A DNA stretch of 64,000 nucleotides from contig CALUST010000010.1 in NCBI GenBank assembly GCA_944323505.1, forward strand, positions 1-64,000, in the 5' to 3' direction. Positions 18,510-27,752 of the stretch are shown here, in pieces; position 1 is the stretch's first letter; every line of letters starts with the position of its first letter. The notes under the pieces were generated by a model. That model had not been told where the DNA came from. It was given only the letters and a program-made list of their open reading frames with translations, and searched no databases. The stretch is from an uncultured Bacteroidales bacterium. GTDB taxonomy: Bacteria > Bacteroidota > Bacteroidia > Bacteroidales > UBA932. The position numbers and the translations under genes were made by a program.

Positions 18510-21500
18510 ATGACAGACAGATTGTTACTGGCAATGGCGGCCGGAGCGGCCATGCTCCTTGGCTGTACTCCTGACACAGGAGAGAATCTCACACAGTATG
18601 TCGACACCTCCATCGGTACAGGAGGGCACGGACATGTTTTTGTCGGGGCAAATGTGCCGTTCGGAATGGTACAGGTGGGACCGACAAGCATCCCTGAGGA
18701 ATGGGACTGGACATCGGGCTACCATGAGAGTGATTCGACAGTTATAGGCTTCTCGCACACACATCTCAGCGGTACGGGCATCGGGGATCTTTTCGATGTC
18801 ACTGTGATGCCGGTCATAGGTGATGTGACTTATGCAAGAGGGACGGAGGATGATCCAAGTTCCGGGCTCTGGTCGTATGCGGACAGGTCTCGCGAGGTAA
18901 GCAGGCCGGGCTACTACAGGGTCCCGCTGACCCGTTACGGGATTGATGCGGAGATGACGGCTACGGCGCGCGTGGGACTGCACCGCTATACTTTCCCGGC
19001 ATCTGATGATGCTGCAATCGTATTTGACCTTGAGAACGGCGGATGCTGGGATGAGGCCGTAAGGACAGAAATGAAAGCGGCGGGCAATACCCGTATCGAG
19101 GGATGCCGCTGGTCGACAGGCTGGGCCAAGGACCAGAGGGTATATTTCGTTGCCGAATTCTCAAGACCTTTTGACAGCCTGACCTTGCACGGCAAGGACA
19201 ATATGTACGGACGTGCCTCGTTCTCAGTCAAGGACGGCGAGCAGATTCTCATGAAAGTGGCTCTTTCTCCCGTAAGTGTCGATGGGGCATATAAGAACAT
19301 GGAGGCTGAACTTCCGGGATGGAATTTCGATGCCGTTGCAGATGCGGCAGACAAGGCTTGGAACGGGGAACTGTCCAAGATCCTGATAGAGACATCAGAT
19401 GAACCGTCCCGCAGGATATTCTACACCGCACTGTATCATACAATGATTGCCCCTTCGCTTTTCTGTGATGTGGACGGTGCTTATTACGGTGCAGACTATC
19501 AGACGCACGAGTCTGAGGGATTCACGAACTATACCACTTTCTCCCTTTGGGACACCTACCGTGCGGCAATGCCTCTGGCGACCGTCATACACCAGGAGAA
19601 GATGCCGGATCTCATCAATACGATGCTGAACATCTACAGGCAGCAGGGCAAGCTTCCGGTATGGCATCTCATGGGATGCGAGACTGACTGTATGGTCGGG
19701 AACCCGGGCATAATACCTGTGGCCGATGCTGTCATCAAGGGATTCGGAGGCTTTGACTATGAACTGGCCTTCGAAGCAATGAAGGAGTCTGCTATGCGTG
19801 CGGACAGGGGGCAGGACCTCAGGATGAGGTATGGCTATATCCCTTGTGACAAGATGCTGGAATCAGTCGCATACGACATGGAATATGCCATTGCAGATGC
19901 CTCTGTGGCCGCTGCTGCGAAAGTCCTCGGCAAGCAGGAGGATTATGGATATTTCCTTGACAGAAGCCGTTCCTACCGCAATTTCTTCGACAGTGAGACC
20001 GGATTCATGAGAGGCAAGGACAGCAAGGGACGTTTCCGTACCCAGTTCAATCCGTTCTCATCGGAGCACAGGGCGGATGACTACTGTGAGGGCAATGCAT
20101 GGCAGTACACATGGCTTGTGCCGCATGATTTTGACGGACTTGAGGCCTGCTTCGGTTCAAGACAGGCTCTCTTGGACAAACTTGACGGGCTCTTCACGGC
20201 AGAGTCCCAGATTGACGGTACTGTAGCCTCTCCGGACATCTCCGGGCTTATCGGACAGTATGCGCACGGTAATGAACCTAGCCATCATGTCCTCTATTTC
20301 TATACTATGGCCGGACAGCCGTGGAAGACCGCTGAAAAGGTGCGCCAAGTGCTTACCACTTTGTATCACGATGCCCCTGACGGGCTTTCCGGCAATGAGG
20401 ATGTGGGACAGATGTCGGCGTGGTATATTCTTTCGTCACTCGGTTTCTATCAGGCGGATATGACCGTCCCTCATTTCTGGTTCGGCTCCCCTCTGTTCGA
20501 CAGGGCTGAGATCAAGGTCCCTGGAGGAGTCTTCATAGTCGAGGCTGCCGGCAACAGCAGCGAGAACATCTACATACAGGGCGTGACGCTTAACGGGAAG
20601 CCGTATACGAAGCCTTACATCGCTTTCAGCGACATCAAGGCCGGCAATGTGCTCAGATTTGAGATGGGACCCGAGCCAAGGATATGGTATTGCCCTGACG
20701 AGCCGGATGAGTATGAGTCGCAGAGACCTGAGCCGGGCGATAGGCTTTTTGTCTCACAGGCGGTGGAGGACGAGATAGAGAGGGTGACATCCATGCTGAC
20801 CAATCCCAGACTGGCGTGGATGTTTGCCAATTGTTTCCCTAACACTCTCGATACGACTGTCCATTACGGGGAGGACGAGGACGGCAACCCTGACACCTTT
20901 GTCTATACGGGGGACATCCCTGCCATGTGGATGAGGGATTCCGGGGCGCAGGTCTGGCCGTATGTTCAATTTGCCGACAGGGACCCGGAACTCGCCAGGA
21001 TGATAGCCGGTGTCATCAGACGCCAGATGAAGTTGCTGTGTATTGATCCATACGCCAATGCGTTCAATGTCAGTCCTGTGGGTGCTGCGAACAAGACCGA
21101 CTGGCCTGAAGCCGACCCTTATGTGTTCGAGCGGAAATGGGAACTCGATTCGCATTGCTACCCGATAAGGCTGGCCTATGCCTATTGGAAGAAGACCGGG
21201 GACGTGTCTGTCTTTGACGGGACATGGGAAGAGGCTGTCGCCGGGATGCTGCAGGTGATGCGCGATCAACAGCGCAGGGACGGTTATGGGCATTATCAGT
21301 TCCTGAGAGTGACCGACAGGCAGCTGGATACCAAGTGTGTTGTCGGCAACGGCAATCCTGCCCGCTATACCGGGCTTGTGGCCTCGTCTTTCCGTCCGTC
21401 TGATGATGCCACTACATTTGAGTTTCTCATACCGTCCAATTTTATGGCTGTCAGTTCATTGCGTAAGGCTGCCGAAATATTGCTCACCGTGTGCGGGAAT

Positions 21501-22052
21501 GAGGCTCTTGCAGGAGAATGCCTTGACATCGCATCGGACATCGATGCCGGTCTCAAGGAGTATGCCGTGTACAACCACCCTGACTATGGACAGATATACG
21601 CTTTCGAGGTTGACGGGTATGGCAACCAGTATCTTATGGATGACGCGAATGTGCCGTCTCTTCTCGCCATGGCGTATCTCGATGAGGACTTGAAAGACGA
21701 CCCGGTCTATCAGAATACCCGGAGGTTCGTATGGAGCGGGGACAATCCGTATTTTTTCAGCGGCATTGCCGGTGAAGGCATAGGCGGCCCTCATATCGGA
21801 GTCGAGGTGATCTGGCCTATGAGCATCATGATGAAGGCTTTCACATCGGATGATGACGCCGAGATACAGGACTGCATCCGCCAGCTGATGATTACCGATG
21901 CCGGGACAGGCTTCATGCATGAATCATTCCACAAGGATGACGCATCCAAGTTCACCAGGGAATGGTTTGCATGGCAGAATACCCTTTTCGGAGAACTCAT
22001 CCTCAAAATCGTCAATGAAGGCAAGGTCAGCCTTCTCAATGACATCCTGTAG
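18510..22052 (+). CDS. GH92-GH125 fusion alpha-mannosidase
   Basis: A 1180-residue lipoprotein (LLGC, Cys19) with two catalytic modules in one chain. Residues 25-735 are GH92: YVDTSIGTGGHGHVFVGANVPFG opening, 'GFSHTHLSGTG', acid region CEGNAWQYTWLVPHD, 'YAHGNEPSHH' and base region GNEDVGQMSAWY. Residues about 745-1175 are GH125: 'YTGDIPAMWMRDSGAQVWPY' (near residue 801), 'NQYLMDDANVPSLLAM' and 'TGFMHESFHKDD...REWFAWQNTLFGEL'. GH125 enzymes are metal-independent inverting exo-alpha-1,6-mannosidases. GH92 usually handles alpha-1,2 or alpha-1,3 linkages, so the chain could remove the branches and the alpha-1,6 arm in succession. No frameshift or stop separates the modules. The linkage specificities are inferred. 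Confidence 0.92.
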   Translation: MTDRLLLAMAAGAAMLLGCTPDTGENLTQYVDTSIGTGGHGHVFVGANVPFGMVQVGPTSIPEEWDWTSGYHESDSTVIGFSHTHLSGTGIGDLFDVTVMPVIGDVTYARGTEDDPSSGLWSYADRSREVSRPGYYRVPLTRYGIDAEMTATARVGLHRYTFPASDDAAIVFDLENGGCWDEAVRTEMKAAGNTRIEGCRWSTGWAKDQRVYFVAEFSRPFDSLTLHGKDNMYGRASFSVKDGEQILMKVALSPVSVDGAYKNMEAELPGWNFDAVADAADKAWNGELSKILIETSDEPSRRIFYTALYHTMIAPSLFCDVDGAYYGADYQTHESEGFTNYTTFSLWDTYRAAMPLATVIHQEKMPDLINTMLNIYRQQGKLPVWHLMGCETDCMVGNPGIIPVADAVIKGFGGFDYELAFEAMKESAMRADRGQDLRMRYGYIPCDKMLESVAYDMEYAIADASVAAAAKVLGKQEDYGYFLDRSRSYRNFFDSETGFMRGKDSKGRFRTQFNPFSSEHRADDYCEGNAWQYTWLVPHDFDGLEACFGSRQALLDKLDGLFTAESQIDGTVASPDISGLIGQYAHGNEPSHHVLYFYTMAGQPWKTAEKVRQVLTTLYHDAPDGLSGNEDVGQMSAWYILSSLGFYQADMTVPHFWFGSPLFDRAEIKVPGGVFIVEAAGNSSENIYIQGVTLNGKPYTKPYIAFSDIKAGNVLRFEMGPEPRIWYCPDEPDEYESQRPEPGDRLFVSQAVEDEIERVTSMLTNPRLAWMFANCFPNTLDTTVHYGEDEDGNPDTFVYTGDIPAMWMRDSGAQVWPYVQFADRDPELARMIAGVIRRQMKLLCIDPYANAFNVSPVGAANKTDWPEADPYVFERKWELDSHCYPIRLAYAYWKKTGDVSVFDGTWEEAVAGMLQVMRDQQRRDGYGHYQFLRVTDRQLDTKCVVGNGNPARYTGLVASSFRPSDDATTFEFLIPSNFMAVSSLRKAAEILLTVCGNEALAGECLDIASDIDAGLKEYAVYNHPDYGQIYAFEVDGYGNQYLMDDANVPSLLAMAYLDEDLKDDPVYQNTRRFVWSGDNPYFFSGIAGEGIGGPHIGVEVIWPMSIMMKAFTSDDDAEIQDCIRQLMITDAGTGFMHESFHKDDASKFTREWFAWQNTLFGELILKIVNEGKVSLLNDIL

Positions 22053-22094
22053 ATTGCAGACAAGAAATATAAATCAATAAACAAGTTTCCGCTT

Positions 22095-24485
22095 ATGAAA
22101 ACCGATTCGCATGACACCAGGACTTCCGGTCTTGTCTCCCGGGCAACTTCCTGCCGCAGAAGATGTCTCCGGAGTCCGCTCTATGGAATAATCTTCTTGA
22201 TGCCGCTGGCCGTCGCCTGCGATACAAGTGTCGAGGAACCGGCAGTCACTCCTGCCGACCATGTCACCACTCTCATGGGCACTCTCTCGGAATACGCCCT
22301 CTCCACCGGCAACACTTATCCTGCCACGGCCCTGCCATGGGGAATGAATTTCTGGACACCGCAGACCGGGAAGATGGGGGACGGGTGGACTTACCGCTAT
22401 GATGCCCACCAGATACGTGGCTTCAAGCAGACTCACCAGCCTTCCCCGTGGATAAATGACTACGGCCAGTTCGCCATAATGCCTGTCAAGGATGCCGCTC
22501 TGGTTGATGAGGACAGCAGGGCAAGCTGGTTTTCTCATAAGTCGGAGACGGCAAAGCCATATTATTACCAGGTCTATCTTGCCGACCATGACATCAATGC
22601 CGAACTTGCTCCGGCAGACAGGGCTGCCAAATTCCGTTTCACCTATCCGGAAAGCGATGCTTCAGGTCTGGTTATAGATGCATACGACAAAGGCTCGTAC
22701 ATCAAGGTCATTCCCGAGACAGGTACAGTCATAGGCTACACTACAAGGAACAGCGGAGGTGTGCCTGACAATTTCCGCAACTGGTTTGTAGTCAAGATGG
22801 ACAAGCCTTTTGCCGGATATGACCTGTATGACGGGAAAGTGATGAGAAAATCCGTCGGGAATGACGGCAAGGCCCTTGCCACGGCCGAACTGGAGGCAGA
22901 TCATGCCATAGCGGTCATAAGGTTCGCCACCTCCAAAGGAGAGACCGTCAATTTAGAGGCGGCTTCCTCATTCATATCGGAGGCCCAGGCCAGCACCAAT
23001 CTCAAGGAAGTGTCAGGAAAGCCGTTCGAGACAGTGAAGAATGATGCCAAGGCGCGTTGGAACGACGTCCTTGGCCGTATCAAGGTGAGCGGCGGGACAG
23101 ATGACCAGTACCGTACATTCTATTCATGCCTCTATCGCAGCGTCCTCTTCCCGAGGAAGTTCTATGAGGTGGCCGAGAACGGTGATATCCTGCATTACAG
23201 CCCGTATAACGGGGAGGTTCGTGAAGGCTATCTTTATACCGATACCGGATTCTGGGATACGTTCAGGGCGCTTTTCCCATTGTTGAACCTTGTCTATCCG
23301 TCTGTAAATGAAGAGATACAGCAAGGAATGGTGAATATTGCCGAGGAAAATGAATTCCTGCCTGAATGGGCAAGTCCGGGACACCGGGGATGCATGGTGG
23401 GCAACAATTCCGCTTCGGTAGTCGCCGATGCCTATATGAAAGGTCTTGTTCCTGAAGGGATTGATACCCTTTACAGAGCCATTGTATACGGCACTGAGCA
23501 CGTCCATCCTGAGGTGAATTCCACCGGACGTCTCGGGCATGAGTATTACAATACCATCGGCTATGTACCGTACAATGTCGGCATCAATGAGAATGTGGCC
23601 AGGACCCTTGAATATGCGTATAACGACTGGTGCATACTTCAGATTGCCAAGAAGATGAACCGTCCTGAGGAAGAACTTGCGAAATGGTCGGAGCGTGCGA
23701 TGAACTACAGGAATGTGTTCGACAGCACCTCCAACCTCATGCGCGGTCGTAACGAGGACGGGACATTCCAGGCTCCGTTCAGCCCGTACAAATGGGGAGA
23801 CGCATTCACCGAAGGCAATTCCTGGCACTATACGTGGTCGGTATTCCATGATGTGCAGGGCCTCATTGACCTGATGGGCGGCGAGGACACATTCTGCTCG
23901 ATGCTTGATTCTGTCTTTGTCGTGCCTCCTGTATATGATGACTCGTACTATGGCGTCCGCATCCATGAGATTACCGAGATGCAGGTAGCACACATGGGGA
24001 ACTATGCGCATGGCAACCAGCCTGCACAGCACATGATCTATCTCTACGACTATGCCGGCCAGCCTTGGAAGGCCCAGTATTGGACACGTGAGGTGATGGA
24101 CAGGCTTTACAGCGCCACACCTGACGGCTATTGCGGAGACGAGGACAATGGCCAGACTTCAGCATGGTATGTGTTCTCCGCCCTCGGCTTCTACCCTGTG
24201 TGCCCCGGCTCTGACGAGTATGCTATAGGTTCTCCTCTTTTCAAGAAGGTCGAGATATCCCTTGAGAACGGGAGAAGGCTTGTCATCGACGCACGTGACA
24301 ATGCTCCTGAGCGCCGCTATGTCAAAGGCATGAAGCTCAACGGACAGGCATGGACCCGCAACTATTTGAGATACGAGGATTTGACGAGTGGGGCGCATAT
24401 CAGTTTCGCCATGTCGCAGGCTCCGGATCATGTCCGTGGCACGACAGATGCCGACAAGCCGTACTCATTCAGTTCGGAGAAATAG
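22095..24485 (+). CDS. GH92 exo-alpha-mannosidase 3 (alpha-1,2-type motifs)
   Basis: A 796-residue lipoprotein with an unusually long basic leader (about 28 residues) before the hydrophobic stretch and a lipobox LAVAC (Cys42). A later start would damage the signal. GH92 landmarks: 'TLMGTLSEYALSTGNTYPATALPWGMNFWTPQTG', 'GFKQTHQPSPWINDYGQF', acid region TEGNSWHYTWSVFHD, 'YAHGNQPAQHMIYLYDYAGQPW' and base region GDEDNGQTSAWY. The DxD in the base loop and the HGNQP segment match the well-characterised alpha-1,2-mannosidase type in B. thetaiotaomicron, so removal of terminal alpha-1,2-mannose from high-mannose arms is the best guess. It is the last gene of the operon; the next gene starts 66 bases later with its own -7 box. 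Confidence 0.9.
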   Translation: MKTDSHDTRTSGLVSRATSCRRRCLRSPLYGIIFLMPLAVACDTSVEEPAVTPADHVTTLMGTLSEYALSTGNTYPATALPWGMNFWTPQTGKMGDGWTYRYDAHQIRGFKQTHQPSPWINDYGQFAIMPVKDAALVDEDSRASWFSHKSETAKPYYYQVYLADHDINAELAPADRAAKFRFTYPESDASGLVIDAYDKGSYIKVIPETGTVIGYTTRNSGGVPDNFRNWFVVKMDKPFAGYDLYDGKVMRKSVGNDGKALATAELEADHAIAVIRFATSKGETVNLEAASSFISEAQASTNLKEVSGKPFETVKNDAKARWNDVLGRIKVSGGTDDQYRTFYSCLYRSVLFPRKFYEVAENGDILHYSPYNGEVREGYLYTDTGFWDTFRALFPLLNLVYPSVNEEIQQGMVNIAEENEFLPEWASPGHRGCMVGNNSASVVADAYMKGLVPEGIDTLYRAIVYGTEHVHPEVNSTGRLGHEYYNTIGYVPYNVGINENVARTLEYAYNDWCILQIAKKMNRPEEELAKWSERAMNYRNVFDSTSNLMRGRNEDGTFQAPFSPYKWGDAFTEGNSWHYTWSVFHDVQGLIDLMGGEDTFCSMLDSVFVVPPVYDDSYYGVRIHEITEMQVAHMGNYAHGNQPAQHMIYLYDYAGQPWKAQYWTREVMDRLYSATPDGYCGDEDNGQTSAWYVFSALGFYPVCPGSDEYAIGSPLFKKVEISLENGRRLVIDARDNAPERRYVKGMKLNGQAWTRNYLRYEDLTSGAHISFAMSQAPDHVRGTTDADKPYSFSSEK

Positions 24486-24522
24486 ATTGTAAAAAATATA
24501 TCAGTATTTAAGCGAGTTTCCC

Positions 24523-24530
24523 TATCTTTG
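24523..24530 (+). promoter_or_regulatory. -7 box upstream of the DUF4290 gene
   Basis: TATCTTTG matches TAnnTTTG and lies 21 bases before the ATG at 24552. It would separate ftsK-operon transcription from the glycan operon. No -33 match is clear. Confidence 0.5.
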
Positions 24531-24551
24531 CAGACAGTAAAAATTCGATTT

Positions 24552-25250
24552 ATGGATAATTTGCAGGACAACACCAATATGGAGGCCGGCACACTGACTG
24601 CTGACGGGAATGCGCTTGAGTACAATACGCAGAGGGAGAAGCTGAGGATGCCCGAGTACGGGCGCAATGTGCAGAAGATGGTGGACTATGTGAAGTCCAT
24701 CCCGAACAGGGCCAAGCGTGACGAGCAGGCTGAGGCTGTGGTCAAGGTGATGGAGATACTCAATGCGCAGGTCCACAACCAGGAGAACTATGAGCAGAAA
24801 CTCTGGGATCATCTGTACATCATCTCGGGCTTTGACCTTGATGTGGATTCCCCGTATCCTATGCCTACGCAGGAGGAACTGTCGGCTCCTCCTGCCATGA
24901 TACCTGTCAGACGCAAACCGATCAAGGCGACGCATTACGGACGGAATATTGAGAGCATCATCGACCTGATTGCCGGGATGGAAGACGGCGATGCCAAGAC
25001 AGCGATGATAAGGTCTCTTGCCGTCTATATGAGGCAGCAGTATCTGATATGGAACAAGGATTCGGTGGCTGACGAGACTATTTTCCAGGACATTGAGAAA
25101 TTGTCCGATTACAGGATAAAAGTGCCGGAGGGAATGAGACTTTCGAGGGTATCCTCTGATATGTCATATTCCCGTCCGGGGCTCAATCCTGTCAAGTCAA
25201 GGAACAACCAGCGTCAGAAAAACTCCCGACAGAAAAACCAGAGGAAATAG
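24552..25250 (+). CDS. DUF4290 family protein
   Basis: A 232-residue soluble protein of the Bacteroidota-specific DUF4290 family. Visible landmarks are the 'EYNTQREKLRMPEYGRNVQKMVDYV' opening, 'HNQENYEQKLWDHLYIISGFDLDVDSPYP' and 'KATHYGRNIESII'. The C-terminus (about 205-232) is basic and glutamine/asparagine rich, likely disordered and perhaps nucleic-acid binding. The ATG at 24552 follows the leader; an upstream in-frame codon at 24528 lies inside the promoter. It ends 6 bases before ftsK, and the pairing with a chromosome-segregation translocase is the only clue to function. Confidence 0.85.
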   Translation: MDNLQDNTNMEAGTLTADGNALEYNTQREKLRMPEYGRNVQKMVDYVKSIPNRAKRDEQAEAVVKVMEILNAQVHNQENYEQKLWDHLYIISGFDLDVDSPYPMPTQEELSAPPAMIPVRRKPIKATHYGRNIESIIDLIAGMEDGDAKTAMIRSLAVYMRQQYLIWNKDSVADETIFQDIEKLSDYRIKVPEGMRLSRVSSDMSYSRPGLNPVKSRNNQRQKNSRQKNQRK

Positions 25251-25256
25251 CATCAG

Positions 25257-27749
25257 ATGCCGACAAAAAAGAGCAAAGAGTCACGGAGACAGGAGAAAGG
25301 GCCCGGGATAATATCCCGTATGGTCTCGGCTTTCTCTGTCGATGAAGAGAAAAGGAAGAAGATAGTAAAGGTCACAGGGCTTCTGGTGGCCGCATTTGCC
25401 GTATTCACTTTCATCGCATCATTGTCATACCTGTTTACATGGAAGGCCGACCAGAGCCTTCTTTATGAACAGGACATGATGTCAGAAGATGCCGTAGTCC
25501 ACAATTCGGCAGGCAAACTGGGATACAGATGGGGGCATTTTCTTGTGGCAAGATGTTTCGGTCTGGGCAGTTTCGCTTTCGTTCTGCTGCTGTGTGTGAT
25601 AGCGGCGAGACTCCTGTTCGGAAAGCGCAGGACCGGGATTCTCAAGGCATTCCTTGTCACTGTCACCGGGGCTGTGGCCGTTTCTGTGCTGCTTTCTTTT
25701 GTCTCAGGCCTGTTCGGGCCGGATACAGCATTCGGAGGAGGCTTGGGTGGCGGATGCGGGGCAGCGATAGTGGCATGGTCATCCAATCTTGTCGGCAAAC
25801 CTGTCACATTTATTCTGATACTGATTCTGATAGTCGCATGGCTGCTTTATTCGAGCAGCAGGTTTTCCGGCTGGCTTCTTTCCAGGTTTGACCGGCGTCC
25901 TTCTGAAGCGTCTGCAACGGCTGTATCCTGCGGACAGCAGTTGGAGAGTGGCGAGACCGAAAATGAGGTCCGGGATGCTGATGTGAGCGAAGGTGCGGAT
26001 GACACAGATCCTTTCTATGTCCCTGATGAGGCGGAGCCTGTCCCTGATGCGGACGATGATGACTTCGTGCCGGAACCTGTCCCGGATGACAGTACGGATG
26101 CAGGAGAGCCTGTCCCCGACACCGGATTGGAGGTCATAAAGGAGGAGCTCGCTTCGGAAGTGAAGAAGGAACTGCCGCGTATCGACATACGCGAGGAACT
26201 CCAGAATTACAGATTCCCGACACTTGATTTCCTGAACGATTATCCTGAAGGCAGGCATGACGTCTCCGATGAGGAGCTTGAACGCAACAACAACAAGATA
26301 CGTGCGACTCTGATGAGTTATAAGATCCAGGTCGAGAAAGTCTCTGCCTGTGTCGGGCCGACAGTCACACTGTACAAGATAGTGCCTGCGCAGGGAGTCA
26401 AGATTTCCTCGATAAGGAATCTTGAAGAGGATATAGCCCTGTCTCTCGGGGCTAAGGGAGTCCGCGTGGTCACTCTGGAGGATGCAGTCGGCATAGAAGT
26501 GCCGAATGACAAGCCGTCCATCGTGCCGCTGAAGTATATGCTGAATGATGATACTTTCAGGAACAACAGATACGAGCTGCCGATAGCCATAGGTGCGACC
26601 ATCACCAACAAGGTGAAGGTCTTTGACCTTGCGGACTCTCCGCATCTGCTGATAGCAGGTGCCACCAAGCAGGGAAAGTCTGTGGGACTGAACGTGATTA
26701 TCACATCTCTGCTTTATTCCAAACATCCTTCGGAACTGAAATTCGTGTTCATTGACCCCAAGATGGTCGAATTCACCCTTTACTCAAAACTCATCAGGCA
26801 TTATCTGGCGGTGCTCCCGAGTGCTGTGAGTGAAGAGGAGGAGATGGATAACGCCATAGTCAAGAAACCTAAGCATGCAGAGGAGATACTCCGCTCGCTC
26901 TGTCTTGAGATGGATGAGCGTTACCATCTTATCAGCAGGGCAGAGGTGAGGAATGTGAAGGAGTACAACAACAAGTTCAGGGACCGTCATCTGCTCCCTA
27001 CCGAAGGACACAGGTATCTGCCTTATATTGTGGTGGTGATAGATGAATATGCCGACCTGATAATGACAGGCGGGACTACCGGAGGCGAGAGCAAGGCCAT
27101 TGCAAGGAGTGTGACCACCTCGATTGTGCGACTTGCGCAGAAAGGTCGGGCAGCCGGGATTCATGTGATCATAGCCACCCAGCGACCGTCTGTAGATGTC
27201 ATCACTGGTCTTATCAAGACCAATTTCCCTACCCGTATCGCATTCAGGGTGGTGACGAGGACTGATTCAGGGACCATCCTTGATTCTCCGGGTGCAGAGA
27301 AACTCATTGGTAGGGGAGACATGCTCTATTATGCCGGAGTAGAGATGGAGAGGATACAATGCGCTTTCGTAGACAAGGAGATCAAGCAGATAACAGAGTT
27401 CATCGGAAGCCAGACCGGTTACAAGGAGGCCTATTCTACCCCTTACTATCTGCCTGTCCCGCAATCGGCGGAAGATGAGGCCACAGGAGGAGGGGAGATG
27501 GTGGACATGCACAAGTTGGATGCCCTCTTCGAGGACGCCGCAAGGCTTGTCGTACTCATGCAGATAGGTTCCACCTCCACTCTTCAGAGAAAACTCGGGA
27601 TGGGCTATGCTCGTGCCGGACGGGTCATGGACCAGTTGGAGGCCGCAGGTATCGTAGGTCCTCAGGAGGGATCCAAGCCGAGACAGGTCCTCGTGCCGGA
27701 CTTTGATACTCTTGACCCTATCCTGAAGGCATTCCTGAAATCAGAATGA
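25257..27749 (+). CDS. ftsK: DNA translocase FtsK
   Basis: An 830-residue FtsK/SpoIIIE translocase that moves chromosomal DNA through the closing septum and brings dif sites together for dimer resolution. It has four to five N-terminal membrane helices (about 40-210), an acidic, proline-rich linker (about 215-290) with repeated 'EPVPD' elements, an alpha domain, Walker A GATKQGKS (about 468-475), Walker B VVVIDEYADL, 'IIATQRPSVDVITGLIKTNFPTRIAFRV', and a C-terminal gamma winged-helix domain ('QIGSTSTLQRKLGMGYARAGRVMDQLE') that reads KOPS-type polarity signals. The length is normal for Bacteroidota. It is in an operon with DUF4290 before it and the LolA-like gene 3 bases after it. Confidence 0.96.
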   Translation: MPTKKSKESRRQEKGPGIISRMVSAFSVDEEKRKKIVKVTGLLVAAFAVFTFIASLSYLFTWKADQSLLYEQDMMSEDAVVHNSAGKLGYRWGHFLVARCFGLGSFAFVLLLCVIAARLLFGKRRTGILKAFLVTVTGAVAVSVLLSFVSGLFGPDTAFGGGLGGGCGAAIVAWSSNLVGKPVTFILILILIVAWLLYSSSRFSGWLLSRFDRRPSEASATAVSCGQQLESGETENEVRDADVSEGADDTDPFYVPDEAEPVPDADDDDFVPEPVPDDSTDAGEPVPDTGLEVIKEELASEVKKELPRIDIREELQNYRFPTLDFLNDYPEGRHDVSDEELERNNNKIRATLMSYKIQVEKVSACVGPTVTLYKIVPAQGVKISSIRNLEEDIALSLGAKGVRVVTLEDAVGIEVPNDKPSIVPLKYMLNDDTFRNNRYELPIAIGATITNKVKVFDLADSPHLLIAGATKQGKSVGLNVIITSLLYSKHPSELKFVFIDPKMVEFTLYSKLIRHYLAVLPSAVSEEEEMDNAIVKKPKHAEEILRSLCLEMDERYHLISRAEVRNVKEYNNKFRDRHLLPTEGHRYLPYIVVVIDEYADLIMTGGTTGGESKAIARSVTTSIVRLAQKGRAAGIHVIIATQRPSVDVITGLIKTNFPTRIAFRVVTRTDSGTILDSPGAEKLIGRGDMLYYAGVEMERIQCAFVDKEIKQITEFIGSQTGYKEAYSTPYYLPVPQSAEDEATGGGEMVDMHKLDALFEDAARLVVLMQIGSTSTLQRKLGMGYARAGRVMDQLEAAGIVGPQEGSKPRQVLVPDFDTLDPILKAFLKSE

Positions 27750-27752
27750 CTT

